From positions 1 through 64,000 of the forward strand of contig NZ_JAOZEV010000018.1 in the NCBI RefSeq assembly GCF_025847275.1: 64,000 nucleotides of DNA. Reading direction: 5' to 3'. A model generated the notes under the pieces. That model ran no database searches. It saw nothing but the letters and a program-made list of their open reading frames with translations, and had not been told where the DNA came from. The translations under genes were made by a program, and so were the position numbers. This DNA is from Flavobacterium frigoritolerans (lineage in GTDB: Bacteria > Bacteroidota > Bacteroidia > Flavobacteriales > Flavobacteriaceae). Positions 7,260 to 15,799 of this stretch are shown here, one piece after another (position 1 is the first letter of the stretch; every line of letters starts with the position of its first letter).

Positions 7260-8471
7260 TTATTTTATATGTTTAGAATAATCATCAGGAAGGACAGCAT
7301 CAATATCATGCAAATATTTTTCTAATGCACTCATAGTTGTATGTCCAGTAATAAGCATTAATTTGCTTTTCGCTTCGTTTGGGGTGCTATTTTTGACGAG
7401 TTCTTTATATAACTTGGTAATAAAAGTATGTCTGAAACTATAAAGACCGTAATCCTTACTAAGTTTTAAACTGTCTTTTACTTTTTTGAATCGATCACCA
7501 AAATAACCTCGTTTGTCTGTTTCGTTAGTCGTCCAGTCAAAACCTATTCCTTTTGGAGTAAATAAAAAACTTTCTCCATCGTACTTATCTAATTCTGGTA
7601 ATTCATTCAATAGAATTTCAGGAATAATTTTGGTTTTTACAGGCTTGTTCTTTGCTCGAACATAAATAAGTCTGTCTTTTATATTAATGTCCTTTATTCT
7701 TAATCTAACAACTTCAATTGGGCGCAAGTGGTTAAATGAAACAAATTGAATGAACAAAAGCAAAAGAGTATCATTCTTTAGTAGATATTCTAATATGTTT
7801 TTCTCTTGTTCGGTGCTAAATGTTTTATTTCTCTCTGGAGTAGATTTTAAAACATTAATTTTTTTTATAAAATTGTCTGTAATTATATCGTTGTCTTCAA
7901 GAGTTTGAAAGAACATAGATAGATTTGCCCTTGTGTTATTTCTGTTTTTTGGGCTTGTTGCCGTTAAAACATCATTTAAGAAACCAATTGCAGCCTTTTT
8001 ATTTATACTTGTAATGTATCTGTTTTCATAGCCATTCGATAAAAGCCACTTCTCAAATGATTTTAACCTAACTCTAAAATCACGGTAACTGTTTTCTTTT
8101 AAAGAGTTTTTCTTTAGTTCAAGGGCAAAAGTAACTGCATCAGGAATGCTATATTTTTTTAATTCATCAACAGAAATAGAATCATCGTAAGGATTATAAC
8201 CATTTTCGAGAATGGTTTCGATTGCTTTAGCGAGAATTTTTATTGCTTCGCGACGATGTTTTAACGTTTTGAATTGATTTACTCCTGCGTAGATATGTGT
8301 TTGACGTTCTAGTTTTTCAGAGCTTGGATTTCTAAAGGAGTAATAAACATACCAACGCTTTGATAAATCGCCATTTGCATCGTAAATTTTGGGAGTTGAA
8401 TATTTTTTTTTGTAACTCAAAACGTGTGCGTTTTCGTGTTCTTTGGTTAAGAGGTGTTGGATTTTTGACAT
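7260..8471 (-). CDS. Tyrosine-type site-specific integrase (prophage/mobile element)
   Basis: 403 residues in the usual Bacteroidota phage/ICE integrase layout: an N-terminal arm-binding region (about 20-95, with YDANGDLSKRWYVYYSFRNP), a SAM-like core-binding domain (about 108-205) and a catalytic domain (about 215-395). Catalytic residues visible are Arg250 (HLRPIEV), Lys in the 273-281 hairpin, Arg347-His348 (YSFRHT, with Tyr in place of the first His, a common variant), His377 (GHTTM) and nucleophile Tyr386. The start is 67 bases downstream of the tRNA-Met gene on the same strand, the classic position for an element integrated in a tRNA. A terminator hairpin directly precedes the ATG, so its own promoter is unclear. 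Confidence 0.9.
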   Translation of the reverse strand: MSKIQHLLTKEHENAHVLSYKKKYSTPKIYDANGDLSKRWYVYYSFRNPSSEKLERQTHIYAGVNQFKTLKHRREAIKILAKAIETILENGYNPYDDSISVDELKKYSIPDAVTFALELKKNSLKENSYRDFRVRLKSFEKWLLSNGYENRYITSINKKAAIGFLNDVLTATSPKNRNNTRANLSMFFQTLEDNDIITDNFIKKINVLKSTPERNKTFSTEQEKNILEYLLKNDTLLLLFIQFVSFNHLRPIEVVRLRIKDINIKDRLIYVRAKNKPVKTKIIPEILLNELPELDKYDGESFLFTPKGIGFDWTTNETDKRGYFGDRFKKVKDSLKLSKDYGLYSFRHTFITKLYKELVKNSTPNEAKSKLMLITGHTTMSALEKYLHDIDAVLPDDYSKHIK

Positions 8472-8504
8472 AAAAAAAGCGGTTTTAAATCACTTTAAAA
8501 CCGC
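8472..8504 (-). terminator. Terminator downstream of tRNA-Met, abutting the integrase start
   Basis: On the minus strand a perfect 11-bp stem GCGGTTTTAAA/TTTAAAACCGC (8494-8504 with 8479-8489) with a 4-base loop runs into seven T (8478-8472) directly before the integrase ATG at 8471. It should stop tRNA transcripts before they enter the integrase gene. It might instead be a site used by the element. Confidence 0.8.
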
Positions 8505-8537
8505 ATAAAATCTATGTTTTTAACCTTTTTAGCTTTG

Positions 8538-8611
8538 TAGCGAGACCGAGATTTGAACTCGGGACCTCAGGGTTATGAATCCTGCGCTCTAACCAACTGA
8601 GCTATCTCGCC
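8538..8611 (-). tRNA. tRNA-Met (CAU anticodon), probable attachment site of the element
   Basis: 74 bases fold as a cloverleaf: acceptor GGCGAGA/TCTCGCT, D arm GCTC..GAGC, anticodon loop TTCATAA with CAT at 8577-8575, T arm CCGAG TTCAAAT CTCGG, discriminator A, and no encoded CCA. G1 pairs with U72, so it lacks the C1-A72 mismatch of an initiator. Elongator Met is most likely; Ile2 with modified C34 is the alternative. The integrase gene starts 67 bases beyond its 3' end. Confidence 0.9.
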
Positions 8612-8646
8612 ATGTTGCAGTAAGAGTATGTCTCTCATTGCGGGTG

Positions 8647-8676
8647 CAAATATATAAATTAATTTAGAGTTGACAA
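8647..8676 (-). promoter_or_regulatory. Promoter of tRNA-Met
   Basis: On the minus strand TATATTTG (8654-8647) matches the Bacteroidota -7 box TANNTTTG and is preceded by TTG (8676-8674) at a 19-bp spacing. It lies 36 bases upstream of the mature tRNA 5' end. Confidence 0.75.
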
Positions 8677-8763
8677 GCAGAAATGAAAGAAAAAAAAATA
8701 TTTTTAAAAAACTCTTTTTTACGGAGATATATTCTTATATTTCCGAAAAATTAAATCTGGCAC

Positions 8764-9156
8764 ATGGATCTAAAAGTACGTTACGAAATCGAATTTCCTA
8801 TAAATTCATCTCCGCAGTTATTATATCAGTATATATCTACACCATCGGGACTGTCTGAATGGTTTGCAGATAATGTGAATTCACGTGGAGAGTTTTTTAC
8901 TTTCATTTGGAATGATTCTGAGGAAAAAGCACGTTTAGCATCCAAAAAAACGGGCGAAAAAGTTAAGTTTAAATGGGTTGACGAAAGCAGCAAAGACACA
9001 GAGTATTTCTTTGAACTGCATATTCTCGTAGACGAAATAACAAAAGATGTTTCGCTTATGGTAGTCGATTTTGCCGAAAAAGATGAGCTTGGAGAAGCAA
9101 AACAATTATGGGAAAATCAAATCTCCGACCTTAAACATCTTATTGGATCAGTTTAG
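8764..9156 (+). CDS. START/AHSA1-like domain protein
   Basis: 130 residues forming one compact domain, with LLYQYISTPSGLSEWFAD near residues 20-37, the typical start of the Bet_v1/START-like (AHSA1-related) fold, followed by beta strands and a C-terminal helix (WENQISDLKHLIGS). No signal peptide or membrane span, so it is cytoplasmic. Proteins of this type bind small hydrophobic ligands or act with chaperones; the ligand here is unknown. It is a core Flavobacterium gene by appearance. A 7-bp terminator follows directly. Confidence 0.8.
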   Translation: MDLKVRYEIEFPINSSPQLLYQYISTPSGLSEWFADNVNSRGEFFTFIWNDSEEKARLASKKTGEKVKFKWVDESSKDTEYFFELHILVDEITKDVSLMVVDFAEKDELGEAKQLWENQISDLKHLIGSV

Positions 9157-9184
9157 TAAAAGTCTATTTTATAACTTATATTTG

Positions 9185-9211
9185 CCCTGAACAAAATTCA
9201 GGGTTTTTTTT
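9185..9211 (+). terminator. Terminator after the START-like gene
   Basis: CCCTGAA (9185-9191) and TTCAGGG (9197-9203) form a 7-bp stem with a 5-base loop, followed by a T tract that runs up to the ATG of the next gene at 9212. Confidence 0.75.
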
Positions 9212-10045
9212 ATGATTAATTTTAACGGAAATATAGTAGCACAGAACGATAATTTATTAATTCAAAATCGCGCTTTTTTATATGGAGATGGCGTTTTTGA
9301 AACATTTAAAGTAGTAAATAATAAAGTTCTTTTTATTGAGGATCATTATTTTAGATTAATGTCTTCTATGCGAGTAGTTCGAATGGAGATTCCAATGAAC
9401 TTTACGATGGAATATCTTGAAGAGCAAATTCTTTCGTTACTTAATTATAATTCAATTTCCGATTCGGCAAGAGCAAGAATTACGGTATATCGTAATGATG
9501 GTGGGTATTATCTGCCACAAAACAATGCCGTTTCGTTTTTAATTCATGCAATAGCTTTAGATAATAAAGAATATCAGGTAAGCGAGAATCAATATGAAGT
9601 CGATTTGTACAAAGATTTTTATGTTACGAAGCAATTATTGTCATCGATAAAAACGACTAATAAAATAATAAATATTACAGGAAGTATTTTTGCAAACGAA
9701 AACGGACTAGATAATTGTATTTTATTAAATGACAGTAAGAATGTTGTTGAAGCATTACAAGGGAATTTGTTTATGCTATTGGGGAATAAATTGATTACGC
9801 CACCAGTATCTGAAGGATGTTTAAATGGAGTGATGCGTAAACAAATATTGGCTTTGGCTAAAAAATTAACGGACATAGAAGTTGTAGAAGAACCAATATC
9901 GCCGTTTGATTTACAAAAAGCCGACGAATTGTTTCTTACTAACGTAATAAAAGGGATTCAGCCAATAACCAAATACCGTAAAAAGGAGTTTACAACTAAA
10001 TTATCTAATATATTAACGCAAAAACTTAATGAAAGTCTTGCTTAA
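9212..10045 (+). CDS. Class IV PLP aminotransferase (aminodeoxychorismate lyase / branched-chain type)
   Basis: 277 residues of the fold-type IV aminotransferase family. NRAFLYGDGVFETFK (about 18-32) is the conserved N-terminal motif, IKTTNK (about 147-152) carries the likely PLP-binding lysine, and ALQGNLFML (about 178-186) with the TPPVSEGCLNGVMRK segment (about 193-207) forms the cofactor phosphate and substrate region. The subfamily (4-amino-4-deoxychorismate lyase PabC, D-amino acid or branched-chain aminotransferase) cannot be fixed from motifs alone; length and the FLYGDGVFET form fit PabC-like enzymes of folate synthesis. The preceding terminator ends at its start codon, so its promoter may lie within or before the previous gene's tail. 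Confidence 0.8.
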   Translation: MINFNGNIVAQNDNLLIQNRAFLYGDGVFETFKVVNNKVLFIEDHYFRLMSSMRVVRMEIPMNFTMEYLEEQILSLLNYNSISDSARARITVYRNDGGYYLPQNNAVSFLIHAIALDNKEYQVSENQYEVDLYKDFYVTKQLLSSIKTTNKIINITGSIFANENGLDNCILLNDSKNVVEALQGNLFMLLGNKLITPPVSEGCLNGVMRKQILALAKKLTDIEVVEEPISPFDLQKADELFLTNVIKGIQPITKYRKKEFTTKLSNILTQKLNESLA

Positions 10046-10048
10046 ATA

Positions 10049-10609
10049 TCAGTTGAGATAGGGGTTTTCAGGTGCATTAGACCAAATAAGATAATCTCCG
10101 CCCAGTTCAATAATTTGTTGTTTCCAGAAATGGGTTGGTGATTTTCCGATAATTTTATTTTTATAATTATTATCGGCTATAATCCAGGAATTATTCTGCA
10201 TTTCTGTTTCTAATTGGTGCTCATCCCAGCCAGTGTAACCTAAAAAGAAACGTATGTTGTTCTTGTTGATTGCACCACTGTTAATAAGGTCTTTTGTGGA
10301 TTCAAAATCTCCTCCCCAATATATGCCATTTGAAATTTCAATGCTATTTGGGATCAAATCGGGTATATTGTGGATAAAATAAAGATTATCCTGCTCTACT
10401 GGACCACCATTATAGATTCTGAAGGTGGCGTGGATTTCGGGAATTAAGTCATTAATGGTATATTTTAGTGGCTTATTTATGATGAAACCTATCGAACCTT
10501 CTTCATTGTGATCTGCTAATAAGATCACTGATCTATTAAATGATAAGTCTCCAATTATAGAAGGCTCAGCAATAAGTAGGTGTCCTTTTTTTAATTTTTC
10601 TGAAATCAT
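10049..10609 (-). CDS. YqgE/AlgH family protein
   Basis: The UPF0301 (YqgE/AlgH) domain fills the protein: GHLLIAEPSI near the start, NRSVILLADHNEEGSIGFIINKP, NGGPVEQDNLYFIH, and FFLGYTGWDEHQLETEM later. The reading frame is open to 10693, but that ATG lies inside the HU terminator and would add 28 atypical residues. The ATG at 10609 gives MISEKLKKGHLL and 186 residues, the normal family length. Cytoplasmic; biochemical role not established for the family. Convergent with the aminotransferase gene, 3 bases apart. Confidence 0.9.
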   Translation of the reverse strand: MISEKLKKGHLLIAEPSIIGDLSFNRSVILLADHNEEGSIGFIINKPLKYTINDLIPEIHATFRIYNGGPVEQDNLYFIHNIPDLIPNSIEISNGIYWGGDFESTKDLINSGAINKNNIRFFLGYTGWDEHQLETEMQNNSWIIADNNYKNKIIGKSPTHFWKQQIIELGGDYLIWSNAPENPYLN

Positions 10610-10676
10610 ATCGTTACAATTTTTATTAAATTTAAGAATAAAATTTTTAAAATCGTAAATAAAATCGTCAAACAGC

Positions 10677-10705
10677 AAAAAAAAACCCTCCATATGGAAG
10701 GTTTT
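10677..10705 (-). terminator. Terminator of the HU gene
   Basis: On the minus strand AACCTTC/GAGGGTT (with one T-G pair) closes a CATATG loop and is followed by nine T. It lies about 30 bases after the HU stop, and the T run covers the upstream ATG of the YqgE frame, supporting the shorter YqgE start. Confidence 0.75.
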
Positions 10706-10735
10706 GATTATATTAAAAGCGTATGTAACTTGTTC

Positions 10736-11008
10736 TTAGTTAACTGCACTTTCTAATTCAGCTCCTGCTTTAAATTTCACAACATTCTTAGCAGCGATTT
10801 GAATAGTTTTTCCAGTTTGAGGGTTTCTACCGTCTCTAGCAGCTCTAGCAGATACTGACCATGATCCAAAACCTACCAATGATACTCTTCCACCTTTTTT
10901 CAAAGTTGCACCTACGTTTCCTAAAAATGATTCTAAAGCTAATTTTGCCGCAGCTTTTGTAATTCCTGCATCAGCAGCAATAGCATCGATTAATTCTGAT
11001 TTGTTCAT
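10736..11008 (-). CDS. HU family DNA-binding protein
   Basis: 90 residues, full-length HU/IHF fold: MNKSELIDAIAADAGITKAAA helical base, GRVSLVGFGSWSVSARAARDGRNPQTGK with the conserved GFG and the DNA-binding arm containing RNPQTG, and IQIAAKNVVKFKAGAEL at the C-terminus. It is a nucleoid-associated, non-sequence-specific DNA-bending protein acting as a dimer. It is monocistronic, with its own promoter (11053-11082) and terminator (10677-10705). A near-palindrome like those upstream of two barrel genes lies at 11153-11168. Confidence 0.95.
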   Translation of the reverse strand: MNKSELIDAIAADAGITKAAAKLALESFLGNVGATLKKGGRVSLVGFGSWSVSARAARDGRNPQTGKTIQIAAKNVVKFKAGAELESAVN

Positions 11009-11052
11009 AATAATTAGTTATTAATTGTTGGTTAAAAAAAATTGTCAATACA

Positions 11053-11082
11053 CAAATTTAGTAGGAAATACGTTCCTTGCAA
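11053..11082 (-). promoter_or_regulatory. Promoter of the HU gene
   Basis: On the minus strand TTG (11082-11080), 19 bp, then TAAATTTG (11060-11053) matches the Bacteroidota housekeeping promoter. It predicts a 5' UTR of about 40 bases. Confidence 0.8.
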
Positions 11083-11152
11083 GCGTTTTGTTTAATTTTA
11101 GTTTGAATTGTTAATAACTTGCTTTTTTTGTTCATAAAGCCACCTAAAAACA

Positions 11153-11168
11153 TCACTAATTTTAGTGA
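11153..11168. promoter_or_regulatory. Near-palindrome TCACTAATTTTAGTGA (possible operator)
   Basis: Differs by one central base from the perfect 16-bp palindrome found upstream of the barrel genes at 24215 and 25183. It is 145 bases upstream of the HU start and 20 bases from the fmt stop, and could be part of an unrecognised regulator's target set. Confidence 0.4.
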
Positions 11169-11188
11169 GTAGCCTTATTTTGTTGATG

Positions 11189-12136
11189 TTAGTAGACTTT
11201 TGTGTTGTCAGAAAAAGAGATTCCATTTAACAATTCAGCTACAGTCATTCGTTTTTTTCCAGGTAATTGCAAATTCAATAATTGGATATAACCATCAATA
11301 ACGGCTATTTTAATCTCTTTTTTGGTGCTAATTAAACTTCCGATTTCCAGATTATGTGCTTCTAAAATAGGTTTAGCCTCGTATATCTTGATGCTTAATT
11401 CTTCATCTTTATCTTTTAAGTAACTCCAAGCCGCAGGATAAGGACTCAGGCCTCTTATTAAATCATTAATTGTTGATGCTGGTTTTGTCCAGTCTATTTT
11501 GCAATTTTCTTTGTTTAGCTTATATGCCGTTTTGATCTCTGCAGATTCTTCCTGAATTATAGTTGTTACATTTCCGGCTTCAATTGCTTGTAAAGTTTTT
11601 ATAACGGTTTCACTTCCTAAATGCATTAATCGATCGTGTAATTGTCCTGCGTTTTCAGTAGGTTCTATTGCTATTTCAGAACTAAGGATCATTGCTCCAG
11701 TATCGATTTTGTCATCTATAAAAAAGGTGGTAACACCAGTTTTTGTTTCACCATTTATTATAGCCCAGTTTATAGGAGCAGCACCACGATAATTTGGAAG
11801 TAGAGAAGCATGAAGGTTAAATGTTCCTAATGAAGGCATTTCCCATACAACTTTAGGTAGCATTCTGAATGCTACTACAATTTGCAAATTGGCATTCAAG
11901 GATTTCAATTCAGATAAAAAGGCTTCGTCTTTTAAGTTAGTTGGTTGTAATAAAGGAAGATTATTAGCTAATGCGTATTCTTTAACAGCCGAATATTTTA
12001 TTTTTTGACCACGACCAGCTGGTTTGTCTGCTGCAGTAATAACACCTACAACATTATAATTGTTCTTTATTATAGTATCTAGAATTCCAACAGCAAATTC
12101 AGGAGTACCCATAAATATGATTCTTAATTTTTCCAT
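11189..12136 (-). CDS. fmt: Methionyl-tRNA formyltransferase
   Basis: 315 residues, normal length. The N-terminal formyltransferase domain starts LRIIFMGTPEFAVGIL, and the catalytic triad is visible as Asn107 and His109 in FNLHASLLPNYRGAAPIN and Asp145 (DDKIDTGAMI). The C-terminal domain (about 205-310) is the tRNA-binding OB-like domain. It transfers a formyl group from 10-formyl-THF to Met-tRNAi in the cytoplasm. Its ATG overlaps the recQ stop by one base (TAATG), so it is translated from the recQ message. Confidence 0.95.
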   Translation of the reverse strand: MEKLRIIFMGTPEFAVGILDTIIKNNYNVVGVITAADKPAGRGQKIKYSAVKEYALANNLPLLQPTNLKDEAFLSELKSLNANLQIVVAFRMLPKVVWEMPSLGTFNLHASLLPNYRGAAPINWAIINGETKTGVTTFFIDDKIDTGAMILSSEIAIEPTENAGQLHDRLMHLGSETVIKTLQAIEAGNVTTIIQEESAEIKTAYKLNKENCKIDWTKPASTINDLIRGLSPYPAAWSYLKDKDEELSIKIYEAKPILEAHNLEIGSLISTKKEIKIAVIDGYIQLLNLQLPGKKRMTVAELLNGISFSDNTKVY

Positions 12137-14028
12137 TATGATTTTAAAGTATATTTATTATTCGGTTTTATTATAATGTAATTTTCTTCGAGTAGTTCTT
12201 GTAGTGCATGTACAACATCGTCAGCACTATTATTAGTTCGGGACTGGATATCTCTTGAGCTTAATTCTTCGTTTTTTAATAAATCTAGAATATCTTTTGT
12301 AATAGAATTATTGGGTTTTTTGACTTTCTTGGTAATGCAATAAGAACAAATGCCACAATCGGCGGTTGCTTTTTCTCCAAAATAATCTAGAATCAACTTG
12401 TTTTTACATGTTTTGTCTTCCTTTACATAATCTAAAACCGATTTTAATTGGTCTTTTTTTAGGTCGTTTTGTTTCTCTAGATATTTTGAAACCCTATTTA
12501 TTGTGTAGTTGTCTTCACGTACTTCATTGAATAATATAGAAGCATCATTGTTTTTGCTGTTATATTCAATAATTTCTTTTTCTTTTAGTTTTTGTAGAAC
12601 AGCATGAACTTCAGCTTCTGTGCTATTTGATTTTTTAGCGATAAGCTGTAAGTTGAAGGGAGTCTTCATTTCGTAAATACCTGGATAAGTACGTAAAATG
12701 GCAAGAATGATTTCCTCGTCATTTGAATTAAGACTTATATATCGAATAACTTCTTTAGATTCAATTAGGAATTGCATGGTGATTTTTTCTGAAAAACCCT
12801 GAGATAAAGTAATGATGCCCTGGCGATCCAAAAATTGTAATGCATTATATGTTTTTAAAGTAGGGAAGTCATATTTATGGCAAAAATGGTTCAGGTTAAA
12901 AGTAAACTCTTCATTAATTCCTTCGCCGTAGGCAATCTGGAAATAATTACAAAGTTTGATGTACATTGTGTTTAGAAATTTTTTGTCGGCCAAATTTTGT
13001 ATAAACTGACTTTCAGCATTAGCAGTATCAGATGCGCTAGTAAGTAAAACAGAGAAAGATTTTTCACCATTACGTCCTGCACGGCCAGACTCCTGATAGT
13101 AGTTTTCGATATTTTCTGGTAATTGGGTGTGAATTACAGTTTTTACATTCGGTTTATCGATTCCCATTCCAAATGCATTTGTAGCAACAATGACTTGTGT
13201 ACTTTCATTCATCCACAATTGCATGTTTTTATCTTTTTCTTTAGTCGAAAGACCACCATGATAATAAGTGGCTTTAAAACCTAAAGATTGTAATTGAGCC
13301 GAAATCGTTAAACAAGATTTTCGATTTCGTACATATATAATAGAAGGCTGTGGATTTTTTTTCAAAATCTGTTCTGTTCTATATAGTTTGTCTTCGACTT
13401 CAAAAACCATATAGGCAATGTTTTCTCTGGCAAATGATTGCTGGAAAAATGTAGTGTCTTTTAATCCTAATTGGGTTTTGATATCTTCAATAACTCTAGG
13501 AGTTGCTGTGGCGGTCAAAGCAAGAAAAGGAATTTTAGGAAAAAATTTCTTTAGCTCTGAAATTTTAAGATAAGCCGGACGAAAGTCATGCCCCCATTGC
13601 GAAACACAATGTGCTTCATCTATCGCGATAAAATTTATAGGTAAGTTTTTTACACGATCAAGAATCCAGTCCGATTGAAGTCGTTCAGGAGATAGGTATA
13701 AAAATTTGTAATTTCCGTACTGGCAATTATCCAGAAGATTAATGATTTCTTCAGTGTTAATTCCACCAGTAAGAGCAATTGCTTTAATATCGCGTTTTTG
13801 CAAATTAGCAACCTGATCTTTCATTAAGGCAATCAAAGGTGAAATTACAAGACAGATTCCTTCCTTCATCATTGATGGAACCTGAAAACAAATTGATTTT
13901 CCTCCACCAGTTGGCAATAAGGCAAAAGTATCTTGACCGTTTAAAACAGAATCGATGATTTCGTTTTGTAAAGGACGGAAACTATCATGTTTCCAGTATT
14001 TTTGAAGAATTGCTAATGCTTCTTGCAT
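12136..14028 (-). CDS. recQ: ATP-dependent DNA helicase RecQ
   Basis: 630 residues. Superfamily 2 helicase with FRPLQNEII Q-motif-like start (17-25), Walker A LLPTGGGKS (37-45), DEAH box (137-140) within AIDEAHCVSQWGHDFRPAY, and the ATGRAGR-type region QESGRAGRNGEKSF. The RecQ-Ct zinc site is present (cysteines in CKNKLILDYFGEK and DCGICSYC, about 540-563). After it comes only a short winged-helix-like tail (about 570-630); a typical HRDC domain is not evident. It unwinds DNA 3'-5' in recombination and fork repair. fmt is coupled downstream. Confidence 0.92.
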   Translation of the reverse strand: MQEALAILQKYWKHDSFRPLQNEIIDSVLNGQDTFALLPTGGGKSICFQVPSMMKEGICLVISPLIALMKDQVANLQKRDIKAIALTGGINTEEIINLLDNCQYGNYKFLYLSPERLQSDWILDRVKNLPINFIAIDEAHCVSQWGHDFRPAYLKISELKKFFPKIPFLALTATATPRVIEDIKTQLGLKDTTFFQQSFARENIAYMVFEVEDKLYRTEQILKKNPQPSIIYVRNRKSCLTISAQLQSLGFKATYYHGGLSTKEKDKNMQLWMNESTQVIVATNAFGMGIDKPNVKTVIHTQLPENIENYYQESGRAGRNGEKSFSVLLTSASDTANAESQFIQNLADKKFLNTMYIKLCNYFQIAYGEGINEEFTFNLNHFCHKYDFPTLKTYNALQFLDRQGIITLSQGFSEKITMQFLIESKEVIRYISLNSNDEEIILAILRTYPGIYEMKTPFNLQLIAKKSNSTEAEVHAVLQKLKEKEIIEYNSKNNDASILFNEVREDNYTINRVSKYLEKQNDLKKDQLKSVLDYVKEDKTCKNKLILDYFGEKATADCGICSYCITKKVKKPNNSITKDILDLLKNEELSSRDIQSRTNNSADDVVHALQELLEENYIIIKPNNKYTLKS

Positions 14029-14093
14029 TTGTCAGGATTAAAGTTAACAATTTAGAAAACAGCTTCTAGTTTTACCAACCTTAAAGACTCTGA

Positions 14094-14627
14094 CTAAATT
14101 TTATCTAAGATATAAAGAATTCGGTTAGTCACAGTGTCTTTTGGAACCTCAATTAGTTCGTAGCCGTATTTTTTATACGTTTCTACAAGATGACTGTAAA
14201 TGGTTTTTGCTTGTTCAAAGTTTTCGTAACGTTCACCGTCACTCATGTAGATTTCTTCCCAAGGTGGAAGCAAGAAAATTTTAGAATATTTGCAAACCTC
14301 ACATGCTGTTTTAAAATGGGTCGGATATTCGTCACCTATATAATCCATATAAGCGACAACATCAGGAATTCCACGATCAATAAAAACTACTTCCGCAGGT
14401 TCTTCTTGAGCGCTTTCGAATTGTTTAATCCGTCCTTCAAGCAATTTTTCACTAAACAACAAGGGCTTTTCAAGAAACAGTTGTTCGATTCCTTCTTTTT
14501 GAGCCTCTAAGGTTACTTGTCTAGAAATTTCGGGATAACAGCAATATCCATCGGCTACTAAACCATCAATAATTGTAGACTTTCCCGTACCTGGGCCACC
14601 AATAATAACAATAATTTCTTTCTGCAC
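14094..14627 (-). CDS. AAA_28-type P-loop ATPase/kinase-like protein
   Basis: 177 residues with Walker A IIGGPGTGKSTII (about 8-20), a Walker B-like EVVFIDRGIPD (about 79-89) and a C-terminal helical part with KTIYSHLVETYKKYGYELIEV. This is the AAA_28/NadR-kinase-like small P-loop family common in Bacteroidota; the substrate is unknown. The sequence suggests a nucleotide- or metabolite-kinase type rather than a ring ATPase. A housekeeping promoter lies just upstream; recQ follows downstream after 65 bases on the same strand. Confidence 0.8.
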   Translation of the reverse strand: MQKEIIVIIGGPGTGKSTIIDGLVADGYCCYPEISRQVTLEAQKEGIEQLFLEKPLLFSEKLLEGRIKQFESAQEEPAEVVFIDRGIPDVVAYMDYIGDEYPTHFKTACEVCKYSKIFLLPPWEEIYMSDGERYENFEQAKTIYSHLVETYKKYGYELIEVPKDTVTNRILYILDKI

Positions 14628-14644
14628 TTTCTAAAAATAAAGTG

Positions 14645-14676
14645 CAAATTTACCTAAACTTATTGGTATTACGCAA
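14645..14676 (-). promoter_or_regulatory. Promoter of the AAA_28 gene
   Basis: On the minus strand TTG (14676-14674), 21 bp, TAAATTTG (14652-14645). The spacing is slightly long but within the known range for this promoter type. Confidence 0.6.
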
Positions 14677-14875
14677 GATTATTTTTTCAGAAGCGAACGA
14701 TTATTTTTTTTTAGTAAGTAAACTTCCTGTTATTTGCTTTAATTCTTTTCTTTTTTAAAGAAAAAGGGAAAGAATTTTTGCTTCCATTACGGTCAATGAG
14801 GTTATAGTTTTTGTATTATATGGGTTTCTTACGATTGTTAGACTTTTTATTAAGAAATTAAACTTATACCTTAAT

Positions 14876-15799
14876 CTAGTTACAAAACGGATATTGTGAT
14901 AAGTCTTCTGATTTCTTAGTATTTGGGATAATAATATGTGATTCGAATTTTCTTTTTGCAATCACGTTATTTATAAAATCTAAAACATAATCAGGTTCTT
15001 TTCCGAATAGGTAACCGCAAAACTCATGCCCAGCACCACAAGAAGTAATAAGCTCAATGTTTTTCTTTAATGAAGACACGCGGTTGTAAACAGCATAAGA
15101 GCCCGAAAGTGTCATGAAACCTTCAGAGTTTGTAGGGCAGGAGCGATGCGAGCCTGTTGCATAAGGCACAGTAGGATCTTCGCTTCCATGTGAAAGCAGC
15201 ATCGGAATTGCATTTTTAGATGTAATTAAATCTACATTCATGATAGCTCCGGATCCTCCGATTAGACCTTTGTATGTAAAACCACTTGGTAGATTATTCG
15301 AATATAAATTCATTATGGAGTAATCCCAAAAAGTTGCATGAAATGCGATTTCAGCTCCAGCACTAATTCCTGCAATGAATATCTTCGAAGCGTCAATATT
15401 ATAGGCGTTTTTATTTTTAATCATAAAAGAAGTTGCTTGCCACATATCGCTAACCCCAATCTGAATAGTTTTGATTTTTTCGGGTAATGTTGAGTTGCAT
15501 CCAAAATCTTTCCCCTTCATATATAAAGTGTAGGAGATGCTCGCAACAGCAATTCCATTTTTAGCAAGACTGTTGGCAAAATCTTTTTCGCCAAAACGAT
15601 CTCCGCCCGAAAAACCACCTCCGTGAGCAAAAATGACAAGTGGTATTTTTTTGTCTGATTTTTTTAGAGGTAAGTATAAATCAAGTTCCAGTTTCGTCGA
15701 ATCATTCTCAAAATAAGTTAACGTTTTGATTTCTTGCGCGGTAATAGAAAATGAAGTAAAAGAGATAAAAAGTAATAAAAGCAAATAAGGCATTTTCAT
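14876..15799 (-). CDS. Secreted alpha/beta hydrolase (esterase/lipase-like)
   Basis: 307 residues with a signal peptide (about 1-21, ending ITAQ). The oxyanion motif HGGGFSGGDR (about 59-68) and nucleophile elbow GISAGAE (about 143-149) match the hormone-sensitive-lipase/BD-FAE type esterases. The catalytic Asp is probably in HGSEDPTVPY (about 213-222), and His lies in GAGHEFCGY (about 264-272). Likely periplasmic or exported, acting on acyl or acetyl esters. Several cysteines could form disulfides. It is monocistronic, and no sugar-utilisation genes are nearby to specify the substrate. Confidence 0.8.
   Translation of the reverse strand: MKMPYLLLLLFISFTSFSITAQEIKTLTYFENDSTKLELDLYLPLKKSDKKIPLVIFAHGGGFSGGDRFGEKDFANSLAKNGIAVASISYTLYMKGKDFGCNSTLPEKIKTIQIGVSDMWQATSFMIKNKNAYNIDASKIFIAGISAGAEIAFHATFWDYSIMNLYSNNLPSGFTYKGLIGGSGAIMNVDLITSKNAIPMLLSHGSEDPTVPYATGSHRSCPTNSEGFMTLSGSYAVYNRVSSLKKNIELITSCGAGHEFCGYLFGKEPDYVLDFINNVIAKRKFESHIIIPNTKKSEDLSQYPFCN

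Noticed and set aside
8670..8858. 62-residue plus-strand ORF before the START-like gene
   Set aside because: Overlaps the start of the START-like gene in another frame; low-complexity Lys/Phe sequence without support.
10610..10693. N-terminal extension of the YqgE protein
   Set aside because: The ATG at 10693 lies within the HU terminator stem and adds residues absent from the family.
14755..14961. 68-residue minus-strand ORF after the esterase
   Set aside because: Overlaps the esterase 3' end in another frame and shows no recognisable feature.
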